From Streptomyces sp. YIM 121038 (GTDB taxonomy: Bacteria; Actinomycetota; Actinomycetes; Streptomycetales; Streptomycetaceae), in NCBI RefSeq assembly GCF_006088715.1, contig NZ_CP030771.1, positions 2,108,001 through 2,172,000 on the forward strand: a DNA stretch of 64,000 bases, written 5' to 3'. The first letter of the stretch is position 1. Every line of letters starts with the position of its first letter. This document shows positions 55,687 to 64,000 of this stretch, piece after piece. A model generated the notes under the pieces. It saw nothing but the letters and a program-made list of their open reading frames with translations. It was not told where the DNA came from and made no database searches. The translations under genes were made by a program, and so were the position numbers.

Positions 55687-56322
55687 TCACACGCTGCGGG
55701 CCTCGCCGCTTGTCGAGCGGGTGAACGCGCCGTTCTTCCAGCGCCACTTGGTCGCGTCGCGCCGGTCGGGGCAGCAGCGGGGCACGTCGGGCGAGGAGTA
55801 GCCGAGGAGCGTCGCGGAGACGGTGGTGCCGCGCACGCGCAGGTCCTGGACGGTGCTGCGGTCCTTGGGGTCGACGAGGGTGGCCACGATGCGCGGGGCG
55901 CCCCGGTGGGACCTGGTGAGGACGTAGACGCCGTCGGGCGGGGTGCCGGAGCCCGCCAGGCAGTGGACGGCGACCACCGCTTCGGAGCGGCCGTCGCCGT
56001 CGAGGTCACCGGTGGCCTTCTGGGCCACGACGGGCTTGGCGGTGCCGCAGTTCAGGGGGTACGCGACGGCCGCCGGGTCGGGTGCGGGGGCGGCGGCCTT
56101 GGATTCCGTTTCGGTGCGCGTCGGGGCGGCGGTGGCCGGGTCGGGACCCAGGAAGGCGGAGGCCGCGACGACGGCGGCGAGGGCGGCCGCGGTGGCGACC
56201 CAGTGGATGGGGCGCGTGGCCCACGGCTGGTTCACCGCGTGAGCCAGTTCCGGGACGGCGGGGTGCTGCACGAGGAGTGTCTCCTGTGAGGGCTGTGCCG
56301 GTGGTGGTGGGATGGCCAGCAT
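55687..56322 (-). CDS. Single-pass membrane protein with FG-GAP-like external segment
   Basis: A 211-residue protein without a recognised family. Residues 1-35 are Pro-rich and cytoplasmic. One membrane helix follows (about 40-60, WVATAAALAAVVAASAFLG). The external part starts with an Ala/Pro stalk and contains GDLDGDGRSEAVVAVHC, a calcium-binding-like DxDxDG motif as in FG-GAP repeats, plus four cysteines that could form disulfides. The ATG at 56322 is chosen because GAGGTG lies seven bases upstream. It is downstream of trmI in the same direction but past a hairpin. Confidence 0.65.
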   Translation of the reverse strand: MLAIPPPPAQPSQETLLVQHPAVPELAHAVNQPWATRPIHWVATAAALAAVVAASAFLGPDPATAAPTRTETESKAAAPAPDPAAVAYPLNCGTAKPVVAQKATGDLDGDGRSEAVVAVHCLAGSGTPPDGVYVLTRSHRGAPRIVATLVDPKDRSTVQDLRVRGTTVSATLLGYSSPDVPRCCPDRRDATKWRWKNGAFTRSTSGEARSV

Positions 56323-56387
56323 CGTGTCACACCTCACAGGGGCGCGGAACACCGGGGTACGGCCTGGTCGCGGGTGCTCAACAGGAC

Positions 56388-56437
56388 GGCGCCGCCGCCG
56401 GGTTCCCGTGCTACTTCGGGAACTCGGCGACGGCGCC
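56388..56437 (-). terminator. Long imperfect hairpin after trmI
   Basis: A 50-base stem-loop with paired segments GGCGCCG, CGCCG and TTCCCG and small bulges lies about 65 bases after the trmI stop codon. It is probably the trmI terminator. Confidence 0.6.
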
Positions 56438-56502
56438 GGTGCGTTGGAAACGGCGGGTGTGGCCGCCGTGGTGCTGCCGCGGGGCCCGTCGGGGCCGGTG
56501 CC

Positions 56503-57405
56503 TCAGCGGGGGTTGCCGCCGTCGGCGTTCGGACCGCTGTAGTCCTCGCCGTAGGCGCCCTTGGCGGGGCGACGGCGGCGCATGGGCGGCTCGACGCCGT
56601 CCGCGAGGCGGCGGGCGGTGAGCAGGAAGCCGGTGTGCCCGATCATGCGGTGGTCGGGGCGGACGGCCAGGCCCTCGATGTGCCAGTTGCGGATCATCGA
56701 TTCCCAGGCGGTCGGCTCGTTGAAGCCGCCGAGCTCGCGGATGGACTCGACGGTGCGGGCCAGCTGCGTGGTCGTGGCGACGTAGGCGCACAGGATGCCG
56801 CCGGGGACGAGCGCCTTGGAGACGGCCTCCAGGCACTCCCAGGGGGCGAGCATGTCGAGGATGACGCGGTCGACCTCGGTGTCGGACAGATTGTCCTGGA
56901 GGTCGCCCACGGTGAGCTGCCAGGCGGGGTGGGGGCCGCCGAAGTAGCGCTCCACGTTCTGCTGGGCGATCTCGGCGAAGTCCTCGCGGCGCTCGTAGGA
57001 GTGCAGCATGCCCTGGTCGCCGATGGCGCGCAGCAGGAAGGCGCTGAGCGAACCGGAGCCCACCCCGGCCTCGACGACGCGGGCGCCGGGGAAGATGTCG
57101 GCGAAGGCCAGGATCTGCCCCGCGTCCTTGGGGTAGACCACGGCGGCGCCGCGGGGCATGGACAGGACGTAGTCGGGGAGCAGGGGGCGCAGCGCGAGGT
57201 ACGCGACGTTCCCCGTGGTGCGGACAACACTGCCCTCGGGCGCGCCGATCAGCTCGTCGTGCGGGAAGGAACCCTTGTGGGTGTGGAAGTTCTTCCCGGC
57301 TTCGAGCGTGAACGTGTAGTGGCGTCCCTTGGGGTCGGTGAGCTGGACCTGGTCCCCGACCTTGAAGGGCCCGCGACGGCGGGCGGCACCGGTCGGTTCG
57401 GACAT
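56503..57405 (-). CDS. trmI: tRNA (adenine-58-N1)-methyltransferase TrmI
   Basis: A 300-residue class I SAM methyltransferase that makes m1A58 in the T-loop of tRNAs. It shows the N-terminal beta domain (PFKVGDQVQLTDPKGRHYTFTLEAG) and the catalytic domain with RVVEAGVGSGSLSAFLLRA, SYERREDFAEIAQQNV and DMLAPWECLEAV. Actinobacterial TrmI (Rv2118c) also lies near the proteasome genes. The C-terminal 30 residues are basic and disordered. It starts 56 bases after the site-2 protease stop codon. Confidence 0.93.
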   Translation of the reverse strand: MSEPTGAARRRGPFKVGDQVQLTDPKGRHYTFTLEAGKNFHTHKGSFPHDELIGAPEGSVVRTTGNVAYLALRPLLPDYVLSMPRGAAVVYPKDAGQILAFADIFPGARVVEAGVGSGSLSAFLLRAIGDQGMLHSYERREDFAEIAQQNVERYFGGPHPAWQLTVGDLQDNLSDTEVDRVILDMLAPWECLEAVSKALVPGGILCAYVATTTQLARTVESIRELGGFNEPTAWESMIRNWHIEGLAVRPDHRMIGHTGFLLTARRLADGVEPPMRRRRPAKGAYGEDYSGPNADGGNPR

Positions 57406-57461
57406 GTGACCAGCCTACCGGCCGTGGCGGGTGCCGCCGACCACCGGCGGGGCGGGGCGGC

Positions 57462-59507
57462 TCAGGTGGGCCGGGCCATGGCCTTGACGAAGGCGCGCTC
57501 GACGTCGGCCGCGGACAGGACTCCGTAGATCTCGCCCGAGGTCTCGACGACGAGGTACTCGGTGGCGGGGGTGGCGCGCAGCCGGTCGAGCAGCTCCTCG
57601 CCCGCGAGGTCGGCGGGGACGCGCATGCCCTCGGTGATGTCCTGGGCGAGGCCGCTGACCGTGACCCAGGGGCGGCGGTGCTCGGGGACGCCGACGATGG
57701 CGGCCTCGCGGACGACGGCCATGGGGTCGCCGTCGGTGTCGACGACGACGAGGGCGCGGGCGCCGGCCGCGTTGGCCCGGCGCAGGGCCTCGGACAGCGG
57801 CGTGTCGGTCTCCACCGGGACGGCGCGCCGGGTCAGGGCGCGGGCGCGCAGCTCGGGCAGGTGCTCGCGGAGGCGGGCCATGCGCAGGCTGTTGCCCGCG
57901 CCGGTCCAGATGATGGCGGCGAGGATCGCGGCGAGCAGGGCGTCGGTGACGGTGTCCATGCCGCCGAGGTCCTGGGCGTCGCCGCCGAGCGCGCCGGACT
58001 GGTTGAGGACGGGCAGTCCGACGAGGACGGAGATGGCGAGGGCGCGGCCGACCCAGGCGGCGGCGACGGTGCCGCTCATCGGCCTGCCGGTGATCTTCCA
58101 GACGACGGCGCGGAGCATGCGGCCGCCGTCCAGGGGCAAGCCGGGCAGCAGGTTGAAGATCGCCACGATGAGGTTGGAGATCATCAGGCCCGCGAGCAGG
58201 ACGCCGGGCACGGTGTCGGGTTCCACGGCGCGCATGGCGACGTAGAAGACACCGGCGAGCACGAGGGAGAGCAGGGGGCCGACGAAGGCGAGCACGAACT
58301 CGCGGCCGGGGGTCTCGGACTCCTTCTCGATCTCGCTGACGCCGCCGAAGAACTGGAGCTGGATGCGGCGCACCGGCAGCTTGAAGCGGAGGGCGGCCAC
58401 GGTGTGGGCGAGTTCGTGCACGAGCACGGAGGCGTAGAAGGCGACGGCGAAGAACAGCGAGACGAGATAGCGGGCGCCGCCGAGCTCGGGCAGGACGCGG
58501 TCCAGTTGGTCGCCGAAGACCCAGGTGATGAGGGCGGCGACGAGGAACCAGCTGGGCGCCACGTACACGGGCACCCCGAAGGGGCGGCCCATGAGGAGAC
58601 CGCCGCCGGGGTTCTTGGGCTGCTCCTTGGCGGGGTCGCCACCGGCGCGTCCGCTGCTCGCCGCGGGGCGCGGCTTGCCGATGTCCACGCGGGGCGGCGT
58701 GGGCGCCGGGGGTTCGGGGGCCGCCGGGGGTTCGGGGGCCCGCGCGGGGTTGGGCCGCGAGGCCGGTGCCGGGGGGCTGGTGGGCGCGGCGGTGCCGGGC
58801 TCGGGGGTCTGGGGCTCCGTGGTCTGGGGCTCCGTGGGCTCGGGCCTCGCTGCCGGGGAGGCGGGGGCCTCGGGCCTGGGGGTCTCGGGCTCGGAAGCCC
58901 CGGGCTTCGGCGTCACGGGGACCTCGGGCTCGGGGGCCGCGGGCCTCGGCGCGGCGGACTCGGAGGCCGCGGGCTTCGGTGCCACAGGGACCTCGGGGTC
59001 GGAGGCCGCGGGTTCGGAAGCCGCAGGCTTCGGTGCCACGGGGCCGGAGGCCGCAAGCGCAGAGGCTGCGGCCTCGGGAGCCTCGGCCTCGGGGGCTGGA
59101 GTCGTGCGCTTCGGGGCCGCGGGCTCGGAAGGCCCGGGCTTCGGCGCCGCGGGCTCGGGCGCCGTAGGGGCGGAGGCGGCGGGCTCGGTGCTGGGCGGTT
59201 CAGGCGTCGCGGGCTTCGAGGGCTGTGGCAACGCCGGGGCCGAGGGCTCCGCGGGGGTGCCGCCCGTCGGGGAGGCCGAACGCTCCGCGGGAGTGCTGTC
59301 CGTCGAGGGGGCCGAGGGTTCGGCGCCGCCGCTCGTCCGCTCCGGAGCCGGGCCGTCCGTCGTCCGCTCCGGGGCCCCGGCCGTGGGGTCCGGTGTCGGC
59401 TCGGGGCCGGGACCGTCCGTCTCCGGGCGTGCCGGATGCGCGCCCGCCGGGTCGCGCTCGGGCGTGCTGTCGGACCGCGGCCTGCCGCTCCCGCCGCTTT
59501 CGTCCAC
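57462..59507 (-). CDS. Site-2 protease with CBS domains and long disordered N-terminus
   Basis: A 681-residue membrane metalloprotease of family M50. Residues 1-303 are an acidic, Pro/Ala/Glu/Ser-rich disordered region with degenerate repeats of the EPEVPVAPKPAASE type. The protease core has the zinc site HELAH (364-368), FFGGVSEIE and NLLPGLPLDGGRM with the third zinc ligand Asp. Two CBS domains end the protein (about 560-675). Such enzymes cut membrane-embedded anti-sigma factors or other small proteins. The GTG start is supported by GAGGGG five bases upstream, so the long N-terminus is probably real. The substrate is unknown. Confidence 0.88.
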   Translation of the reverse strand: MDESGGSGRPRSDSTPERDPAGAHPARPETDGPGPEPTPDPTAGAPERTTDGPAPERTSGGAEPSAPSTDSTPAERSASPTGGTPAEPSAPALPQPSKPATPEPPSTEPAASAPTAPEPAAPKPGPSEPAAPKRTTPAPEAEAPEAAASALAASGPVAPKPAASEPAASDPEVPVAPKPAASESAAPRPAAPEPEVPVTPKPGASEPETPRPEAPASPAARPEPTEPQTTEPQTPEPGTAAPTSPPAPASRPNPARAPEPPAAPEPPAPTPPRVDIGKPRPAASSGRAGGDPAKEQPKNPGGGLLMGRPFGVPVYVAPSWFLVAALITWVFGDQLDRVLPELGGARYLVSLFFAVAFYASVLVHELAHTVAALRFKLPVRRIQLQFFGGVSEIEKESETPGREFVLAFVGPLLSLVLAGVFYVAMRAVEPDTVPGVLLAGLMISNLIVAIFNLLPGLPLDGGRMLRAVVWKITGRPMSGTVAAAWVGRALAISVLVGLPVLNQSGALGGDAQDLGGMDTVTDALLAAILAAIIWTGAGNSLRMARLREHLPELRARALTRRAVPVETDTPLSEALRRANAAGARALVVVDTDGDPMAVVREAAIVGVPEHRRPWVTVSGLAQDITEGMRVPADLAGEELLDRLRATPATEYLVVETSGEIYGVLSAADVERAFVKAMARPT

Positions 59508-59624
59508 GGTGTCCCCTCGTTCGAAGCGTCCCCCGCTCCTGCCGTGGGCGCGGGTGCACGCACGATCATGCAGGGCGAGAGGGTCTGTCGTCGATGGTAT
59601 GCGGCCGTTGTCAGTGGTGGGTCG

Positions 59625-59630
59625 TAGGGT
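59625..59630 (+). promoter_or_regulatory. -10 element for a leaderless RecB-like transcript
   Basis: TAGGGT within CGTAGGGTC ends eight bases before the ATG at 59639, and no ribosome-binding site is visible. The mRNA is probably leaderless. Confidence 0.5.
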
Positions 59631-59638
59631 CTGGGGTC

Positions 59639-60529
59639 ATGGAGACCAGGACCGACGCCGCCGCGGCGTCCGCGACGGCCGCGCGCCCGGCCTCGCTGTC
59701 GCCCTCGCGCGCCAGCGACTTCATGCAGTGTCCGCTGCTCTATCGCTTCCGGGTGATCGACAAGCTGCCGGAGAAGCCGAGCGAGGCGGCCACGCGCGGC
59801 ACGCTGGTGCACGCGGTCCTGGAGAGGCTCTTCGACGCGCCCGCGGCGGAGCGGACCGCGCCGCGCGCCAAGGCCCTGGTGCCGGGCCAGTGGGACCGGC
59901 TGCGGGAGGCGAAGCCGGAGCTGGCCGAGCTGTTCGCGGACGACGCGGAGGGCGAGCGGCTCGCGCGCTGGCTCGCGGACGCGGAGCGCCTGGTCGAGCG
60001 GTGGTTCACGCTGGAGGACCCCACGCGTCTGGAGCCTGCGGAGCGGGAGCTGTTCGTGCAGGCCGAGCTGGAGTCCGGCCTGAAGCTGCGCGGGATCATC
60101 GACCGGGTGGACGTCGCGCCCACGGGCGAGGTCCGGATCGTGGACTACAAGACGGGCAAGGCCCCCCGCCCGGAGTACGCGGAGGGTGCGCTGTTCCAGA
60201 TGAAGTTCTACGCCCTGGTGGTGTGGCGCCTGAAGGGTGTGCTGCCGCGCCGCCTCCAGCTGGTGTATCTGGGCAGCGGCGACGTGATCACGTACGACCC
60301 GGTGCCCGCGGACCTGGAGCGGGTCGAGCGCAAGCTGCTCGCGCTGTGGGAGGCCATCGTCGCCGCGACGGAGACGGGCGACTGGCGGCCGCGGCCGACG
60401 AAGCTGTGCGGCTGGTGCGACCACAGGGCCGTCTGTCCGGAATTCGGCGGCACTCCCCCGCCGTATCCGCTCGCGGTGAGGCCGCCCGAGTCGGGCGGCG
60501 ACGAGCAGGGCAGAATGGGCCCGGGCTAG
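59639..60529 (+). CDS. RecB-family exonuclease with probable Fe-S cluster
   Basis: A 296-residue PD-(D/E)XK nuclease. The catalytic residues are in GIIDRVDV and RIVDYKTGK. Four cysteines, one near the N-terminus (MQCPLLYRF) and three near the C-terminus (LCGWCDHRAVCPEF), have the spacing of the iron-sulfur cluster that staples AddB and Cas4 nucleases. It lacks a helicase domain, so it is a free-standing nuclease. DNA repair or processing is likely. The ATG at 59639 fits the leaderless promoter. The response regulator gene starts 15 bases downstream. Confidence 0.88.
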   Translation: METRTDAAAASATAARPASLSPSRASDFMQCPLLYRFRVIDKLPEKPSEAATRGTLVHAVLERLFDAPAAERTAPRAKALVPGQWDRLREAKPELAELFADDAEGERLARWLADAERLVERWFTLEDPTRLEPAERELFVQAELESGLKLRGIIDRVDVAPTGEVRIVDYKTGKAPRPEYAEGALFQMKFYALVVWRLKGVLPRRLQLVYLGSGDVITYDPVPADLERVERKLLALWEAIVAATETGDWRPRPTKLCGWCDHRAVCPEFGGTPPPYPLAVRPPESGGDEQGRMGPG

Positions 60530-60544
60530 GCGAAGGAGAGTTAC

Positions 60545-61216
60545 GTGGCCATCCGCGTCCTACTGGTCGACGACCAGCCGCTGTTGCGCACCGGTTTCCG
60601 GATGATCCTGGAGGCCGAGCAGGACATCGCGGTCGTCGGCGAGGCCGGAGACGGCCTGCAGGCTCTGGACCAGGTACGGGCGCTGCAGCCCGATGTGGTC
60701 CTGATGGACATCCGCATGCCGCGGATGGACGGGGTGGAGGCCACCCGGCAGATCACCGGGCCCGGCCGGGACGGCCCGGCGAAGGTGCTCGTCCTCACCA
60801 CGTTCGACCTCGACGAGTACGTGGTGGAGGCGCTGCGCGCGGGCGCCAGCGGCTTCCTCCTCAAGGACGCTCCGGCGAACGAGCTGGTGCAGGCCATCAG
60901 GGTGGTCGCGGCCGGTGAGGCCATGCTGGCGCCGAGCATCACGCGGCGGCTGCTCGACAAGTACGCGGGGCATCTGCCCTCGGGCGACGAGCCGGTGCCG
61001 GACACGCTGCACACACTGACCGAGCGCGAGGTGGAGGTCCTCAAGCTGGTGGCCCGGGGGCTGTCCAACGCGGAGATCGCCGCGGATCTGTTCGTGAGCG
61101 AGACGACCGTGAAGACCCACGTGGGGCACGTCCTGACGAAGCTGGGGCTGCGTGACCGGGTGCAGGCCGCGGTGTACGCGTACGAGAGCGGTCTGGTGCG
61201 GCCCGGGGCTCAGTAG
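60545..61216 (+). CDS. NarL/FixJ-family response regulator
   Basis: A 223-residue response regulator. The receiver domain (1-120) has the phosphoacceptor D55 (VVLMDIRMPRMDG), acidic pair D9-D10, T85-type switch residue (VLTTFDLDEY) and K in FLLKDAP. The LuxR-type helix-turn-helix (about 150-215) reads LTEREVEVLKLVARGLSNAEIA. AAGGAG precedes the GTG start. No histidine kinase gene is adjacent, so its partner must be elsewhere. It is cotranscribed with the RecB-like nuclease gene. Confidence 0.92.
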   Translation: MAIRVLLVDDQPLLRTGFRMILEAEQDIAVVGEAGDGLQALDQVRALQPDVVLMDIRMPRMDGVEATRQITGPGRDGPAKVLVLTTFDLDEYVVEALRAGASGFLLKDAPANELVQAIRVVAAGEAMLAPSITRRLLDKYAGHLPSGDEPVPDTLHTLTEREVEVLKLVARGLSNAEIAADLFVSETTVKTHVGHVLTKLGLRDRVQAAVYAYESGLVRPGAQ

Positions 61217-61267
61217 CCGCCGCGCCCGGTGGTCCCGGCGGTCACCGCGGGCCGGCCCGGGACACAG

Positions 61268-61309
61268 CGATGCGGGCCCTGCTTCCTCCCGGAAGCAGGG
61301 CCCGCATCG
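61268..61309. terminator. Strong terminator between response regulator and binding protein genes
   Basis: A perfect 19-bp stem (61268-61286 and 61291-61309) with a TCCC loop lies between convergent genes. On the plus strand TTTCTGCT follows. Confidence 0.85.
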
Positions 61310-61331
61310 TTTCTGCTCGTCCTTGCTCAGG

Positions 61332-62909
61332 CTAGTCCTTGCTCAGCTCCCAGAAGCGGAACACGGTCGACGCGTCGAGGCAGGACTCCACGCCGTAGAC
61401 GTTCTCGCGGACGACGGCGTACTGCTTGGCCTGCCAGACCGGGAGGAGGGGGACCTCGGTGGCGACGAGGTCCTGGAGCCGGCCGTAGTCCTTGTCGGTC
61501 GAGGTGCGGTCGCTCTGCGCGGCCGTCGACGGGATGATCTTCTCGGTGATCGTGTCGTTCTCGTAGCGGTTCGACAGGACGTTGCCCTTGCCGAAGAACG
61601 GCTGCGTGAAGTTGTCCGGATCCGGGTAGTCCGGCACCCAGCCCTTGACGTACACGCCGTACTTGCCGGCCTTGATGTCCTTCTCGTACTGCTCGAACTC
61701 GACGGACTTCACGTCCGCCTCGAACAGGCCGCTGGCGTTGAGCTGCTTGGCTATGGCGCGCAGCTCCTGGTCGGTGGCCGGGCCGTAGCGGGACGGCGTG
61801 GACCACAGGGTGAGGCGGACCTTGCTGTCGTAGCCGGCCTGGTGGAGGGCCTGGGAGGCCTTGTCGCGCTGCGGACGGGCGCCGTAGGTGTCGAAGAACG
61901 CGGTGTTGTGGCCGCCGATGCCGGCCGGGACGATCGAGTACAGCGGCGTGGCCGTGCCCTGGTACACCTGGTCGACGAGCGCCTCGCGGTCGAGCAGATA
62001 GGCGATGGCCTTGCGCACGCCGGCCTTGCCCGCGACCGGGTCCTTGACGTTGAAGACCAGGTGCTGGACCTCGGCGCTGGTGCCCTCGACGACCTGGAGC
62101 TTGCGGTCGTTGTCCTGCTGGATGTCGGAGATGTCCGCGGCGGCGAGGCCTCGGTAGGCGACGTCGATCTTCTCGTCGGTGATCGCCTGCTTGAGGGCCT
62201 TGCGGTCGCCGTGGAAGAAGCGGAGCGTGACGCCCTCGTTCTTCGGCTTGGCGGAGCCGTGGTAGCTGTCGTTGACGGCGAAGACGGCCTGGTCCTTGCT
62301 GAAGGAGTCCAGCTTGTAGGGGCCGGAGCCGATGGCCTCGCCGTCGGCGCGGAGCTTGTTCGCCGGGTACTCGCGGTGGTCGACGATGGAGCCCGCACCG
62401 GAGGCGATCTTGCTGGGGAAGGTCGCGTCGGGGACCTTCAGCTTGAAGACGACCGTCTTGGCGTTGGGCGTCTCGACGCGGTCGAGCATCGGGAACATCA
62501 GCGCCGGGCCCTTGCCGTCGTTGATGTTCATCATGCGGTCGAAGGAGAACTTGACGTCCTTCGAGGTGAGGGCGTTTCCGTTGCTGAACTTCAGGCCCTG
62601 GCGCAGCGTGCAGGTGTAGACCTTGGTCCGCTGGTCGGTGAAGCCGCACTTCCTGGCGGCCTCGGGCTCCGGTTCGGTGGCGCCCTTGGGGAAGCTCAGG
62701 AGCGACTGGAAGACGTTGTTGAACAGGAGCCAGGAGCCCGGGTCGTAACCGGAGGCCGGGTCGGTGGCGACGACGTCGTCGGACATGCCGACGACCACGG
62801 AGTCGCTGTCGTCGGCCGATCCGGAGGACTCGGAGCCACAGCCGGTCAGCAGGGCGGCGGCCAGGCCCGAGGAGAGGGGGAGGGCCAGCCACGGGTTACG
62901 GATTTTCAC
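61332..62909 (-). CDS. ABC transporter substrate-binding lipoprotein, oligopeptide/nickel family 5, copy 1
   Basis: A 525-residue exported binding protein (SBP family 5). The signal peptide ends in the lipobox LLTGC (about C24). The core has the family's YTCTLRQGLKFSNGNALTSKDVKFSFDRM, GSGPYKLDSF, and the C-terminal PDYPDPDNFTQPFFG segment. The ligand is unknown; oligopeptides are most likely. The GTG at 62909 is chosen because the lipoprotein signal starts there. It is 43 bases downstream of a paralogous binding protein gene. No permease or ATPase gene is in view; they may lie to the right of the window. Confidence 0.9.
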   Translation of the reverse strand: MKIRNPWLALPLSSGLAAALLTGCGSESSGSADDSDSVVVGMSDDVVATDPASGYDPGSWLLFNNVFQSLLSFPKGATEPEPEAARKCGFTDQRTKVYTCTLRQGLKFSNGNALTSKDVKFSFDRMMNINDGKGPALMFPMLDRVETPNAKTVVFKLKVPDATFPSKIASGAGSIVDHREYPANKLRADGEAIGSGPYKLDSFSKDQAVFAVNDSYHGSAKPKNEGVTLRFFHGDRKALKQAITDEKIDVAYRGLAAADISDIQQDNDRKLQVVEGTSAEVQHLVFNVKDPVAGKAGVRKAIAYLLDREALVDQVYQGTATPLYSIVPAGIGGHNTAFFDTYGARPQRDKASQALHQAGYDSKVRLTLWSTPSRYGPATDQELRAIAKQLNASGLFEADVKSVEFEQYEKDIKAGKYGVYVKGWVPDYPDPDNFTQPFFGKGNVLSNRYENDTITEKIIPSTAAQSDRTSTDKDYGRLQDLVATEVPLLPVWQAKQYAVVRENVYGVESCLDASTVFRFWELSKD

Positions 62910-62952
62910 TTGCGTGCCTTGTCGTTGTCTCTGTCGGCGTGTGGGGCGTCGA

Positions 62953-64000
62953 TCAGTCGCCCACGCCACGGGCGAGCTCCCACAACTGCAGGTTGGAGGA
63001 GGAGTTGAGAGCCCATTCGACGCCTGTGATGTCGTCACGGGCGGCGATGTACTGCTTGCCCTGCCACAGCGGGAGCACCGGGACGTCCTCGGCCACGATG
63101 TCCTGGATCCGCTCGATGCTCTTGGCGGCGCTGAGGCGGTCGGCCTCGCGGCGTGAGGTGGGGATCAGTTCGTTGTTGATGGTCCGGTTGCGGTAGGGCG
63201 AGCTGAGGAAGTTGTCCTCGGCGAGGAACGGCGCCAGGAAGTTGTCGGCGTCCGGGAAGTCGGGGAACCAGCCCATGCCGTAGACGTCGTACTTGCCCTG
63301 CTGGGCGGCGGCGCGGAAGGTGTTCCAGACGTCGCCCTTGATCTTGACGTCGAAGAGGCCGCTGTCGTTGAGCTGCTGGCTCAGGACCTCGAACTCCTTC
63401 TTCGTGGCCGGGCCGTAGTGGTCGGTGGTGTAGTGCAGCGTCAGCTTCACCGGCGTGTCGATGCCCGCCCCGGCGAGCAGCTCCTTGGCCTTCTTGACGC
63501 TGGGGTCGTTGTAGCGGTTGAAGAAGGAGTTGGAGTGGCCGGTGATGGTGGTCGGCACCAGCGAGTACAGCGGGTCGGCGGTGGAGCCGTAGACCTTGCC
63601 CACGAGCGCGCCGCGGTCGATGACCTGCGCCATGGCCTGGCGGACGGCCTTGTCCTTCACGCTCGCCGCGTCGGTGTTGAAGGCGAGGTAGCGGATCTCC
63701 AGGCCGGGCATGTCGACGAGGTCGAGGTTCTTGCCCGGGTTCACGTCGAGCTGCTTGATCTGCTCAGGCGACATGGTGCGGGTCATCAGGTCGATGTCGC
63801 CGTCCTCCAGCGCCTTGCCCATGGCGGTGGAGGTGGCGAAGGTGCGCAGCTCGACCTTCTTGTTCTGCGGGGAGAAGGAGCCCTTGTAGTTCGGGTTCTT
63901 GGTGAAGACGGCCTTGACCAGCTGGTCGTTCTTCACTTCCTGCTTGACGGTGTACGGCCCGGAGCCGTCGAGGTCGAAGCCCTCGCGCAGCTTGCCCTTG
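62953..64000 (-). CDS. ABC transporter substrate-binding protein, family 5, copy 2 (N-terminus outside window)
   Basis: The last 349 codons of a second SBP family 5 protein; the start lies to the right of the window. It shares with copy 1 the order GSGPY, FFxxY, LTLxxTxxxYGPATxxE, KYxVYxxGWxPDFPDxDNF and VPVLPLWQGKQY. In this copy the segments read DGSGPYTVK, YGPATKKEFEVLSQQLNDSG and WFPDFPDADNFLAPF. The two are therefore a tandem duplication with moderate divergence. It ends WELARGVGD. Confidence 0.88.
   Translation of the reverse strand, partial: KGKLREGFDLDGSGPYTVKQEVKNDQLVKAVFTKNPNYKGSFSPQNKKVELRTFATSTAMGKALEDGDIDLMTRTMSPEQIKQLDVNPGKNLDLVDMPGLEIRYLAFNTDAASVKDKAVRQAMAQVIDRGALVGKVYGSTADPLYSLVPTTITGHSNSFFNRYNDPSVKKAKELLAGAGIDTPVKLTLHYTTDHYGPATKKEFEVLSQQLNDSGLFDVKIKGDVWNTFRAAAQQGKYDVYGMGWFPDFPDADNFLAPFLAEDNFLSSPYRNRTINNELIPTSRREADRLSAAKSIERIQDIVAEDVPVLPLWQGKQYIAARDDITGVEWALNSSSNLQLWELARGVGD

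Overview
The window is a 64 kb stretch of actinobacterial chromosome, almost certainly from a Streptomyces. GC content is very high, start codons are often GTG, neighbouring genes overlap by four bases, and -10 elements read TAGGGT. It carries a conservon (rarA-E) and a Pup-proteasome locus, and from memory the gene order matches the SCO1596-SCO1655 region of S. coelicolor. It looks like core chromosome: no insertion sequence, integrase, CRISPR array, tRNA or rRNA gene was recognised.

Layout. 1-1.7 kb: the infC-rpmI-rplT translation operon with a probable attenuator and an ATC start for infC, followed by the first 13 codons of a probable TrmH-type RNA methyltransferase. 1.9-8.2 kb: a DUF1844 protein, an SseB protein, a mycosin (type VII secretion serine protease) coupled to a Pro-rich membrane protein, a PLP amino-acid deaminase/aldolase, and a DUF2510 membrane protein. 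8.2-10.9 kb: two tandem secreted HAD phosphatases. 10.9-17.7 kb: an ethanolamine gamma-glutamylation cluster (SDR, aldehyde dehydrogenase, GlnA4-like synthetase, FadR-type regulator, ethanolamine permease, PuuD-type hydrolase). 17.7-25.5 kb: a LysR regulator with a divergent TDT transporter, a metal-receptor-like protein with an XRE-cupin regulator, and a glycine betaine ABC transporter whose membrane protein carries two binding domains.

25.7-29.3 kb: a 5'-3' exonuclease, an iron-box-controlled siderophore-interacting protein, a GNAT acetyltransferase and an RluA-type pseudouridine synthase. 29.3-33.9 kb: the rar conservon (sensor-like ATPase, roadblock, DUF742, GTPase, and a P450 lacking ExxR). 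34.5-46.3 kb: helY, a diacylglycerol-kinase-like gene, tatC-tatA, two small proteins, pafC-pafB, two FKBP isomerases and pafA. 46.3-48.8 kb: an MFS transporter with a divergent LacI regulator. 48.9-55.0 kb: prcA, prcB, an endonuclease VII-like gene, pup, dop and arc. 55.2-64 kb: a ferredoxin, trmI, a site-2 protease with a 300-residue disordered N-terminus, an Fe-S RecB-like nuclease, an orphan response regulator and two tandem oligopeptide-type binding proteins, the second cut by the window edge.

How the genes work together. PafA attaches Pup (activated by Dop) to target lysines, Arc unfolds the targets and PrcAB degrades them; PafBC is the linked DNA-damage transcription factor. The 10.9-17.7 kb cluster should import ethanolamine, glutamylate it, oxidise the product in two steps and remove the glutamyl group. 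A three-fold AAGGTATG motif ties its two transcription units to one regulator. The tandem secreted phosphatases and the betaine transporter on either side suggest, as inference only, a wider use of phospholipid head groups.
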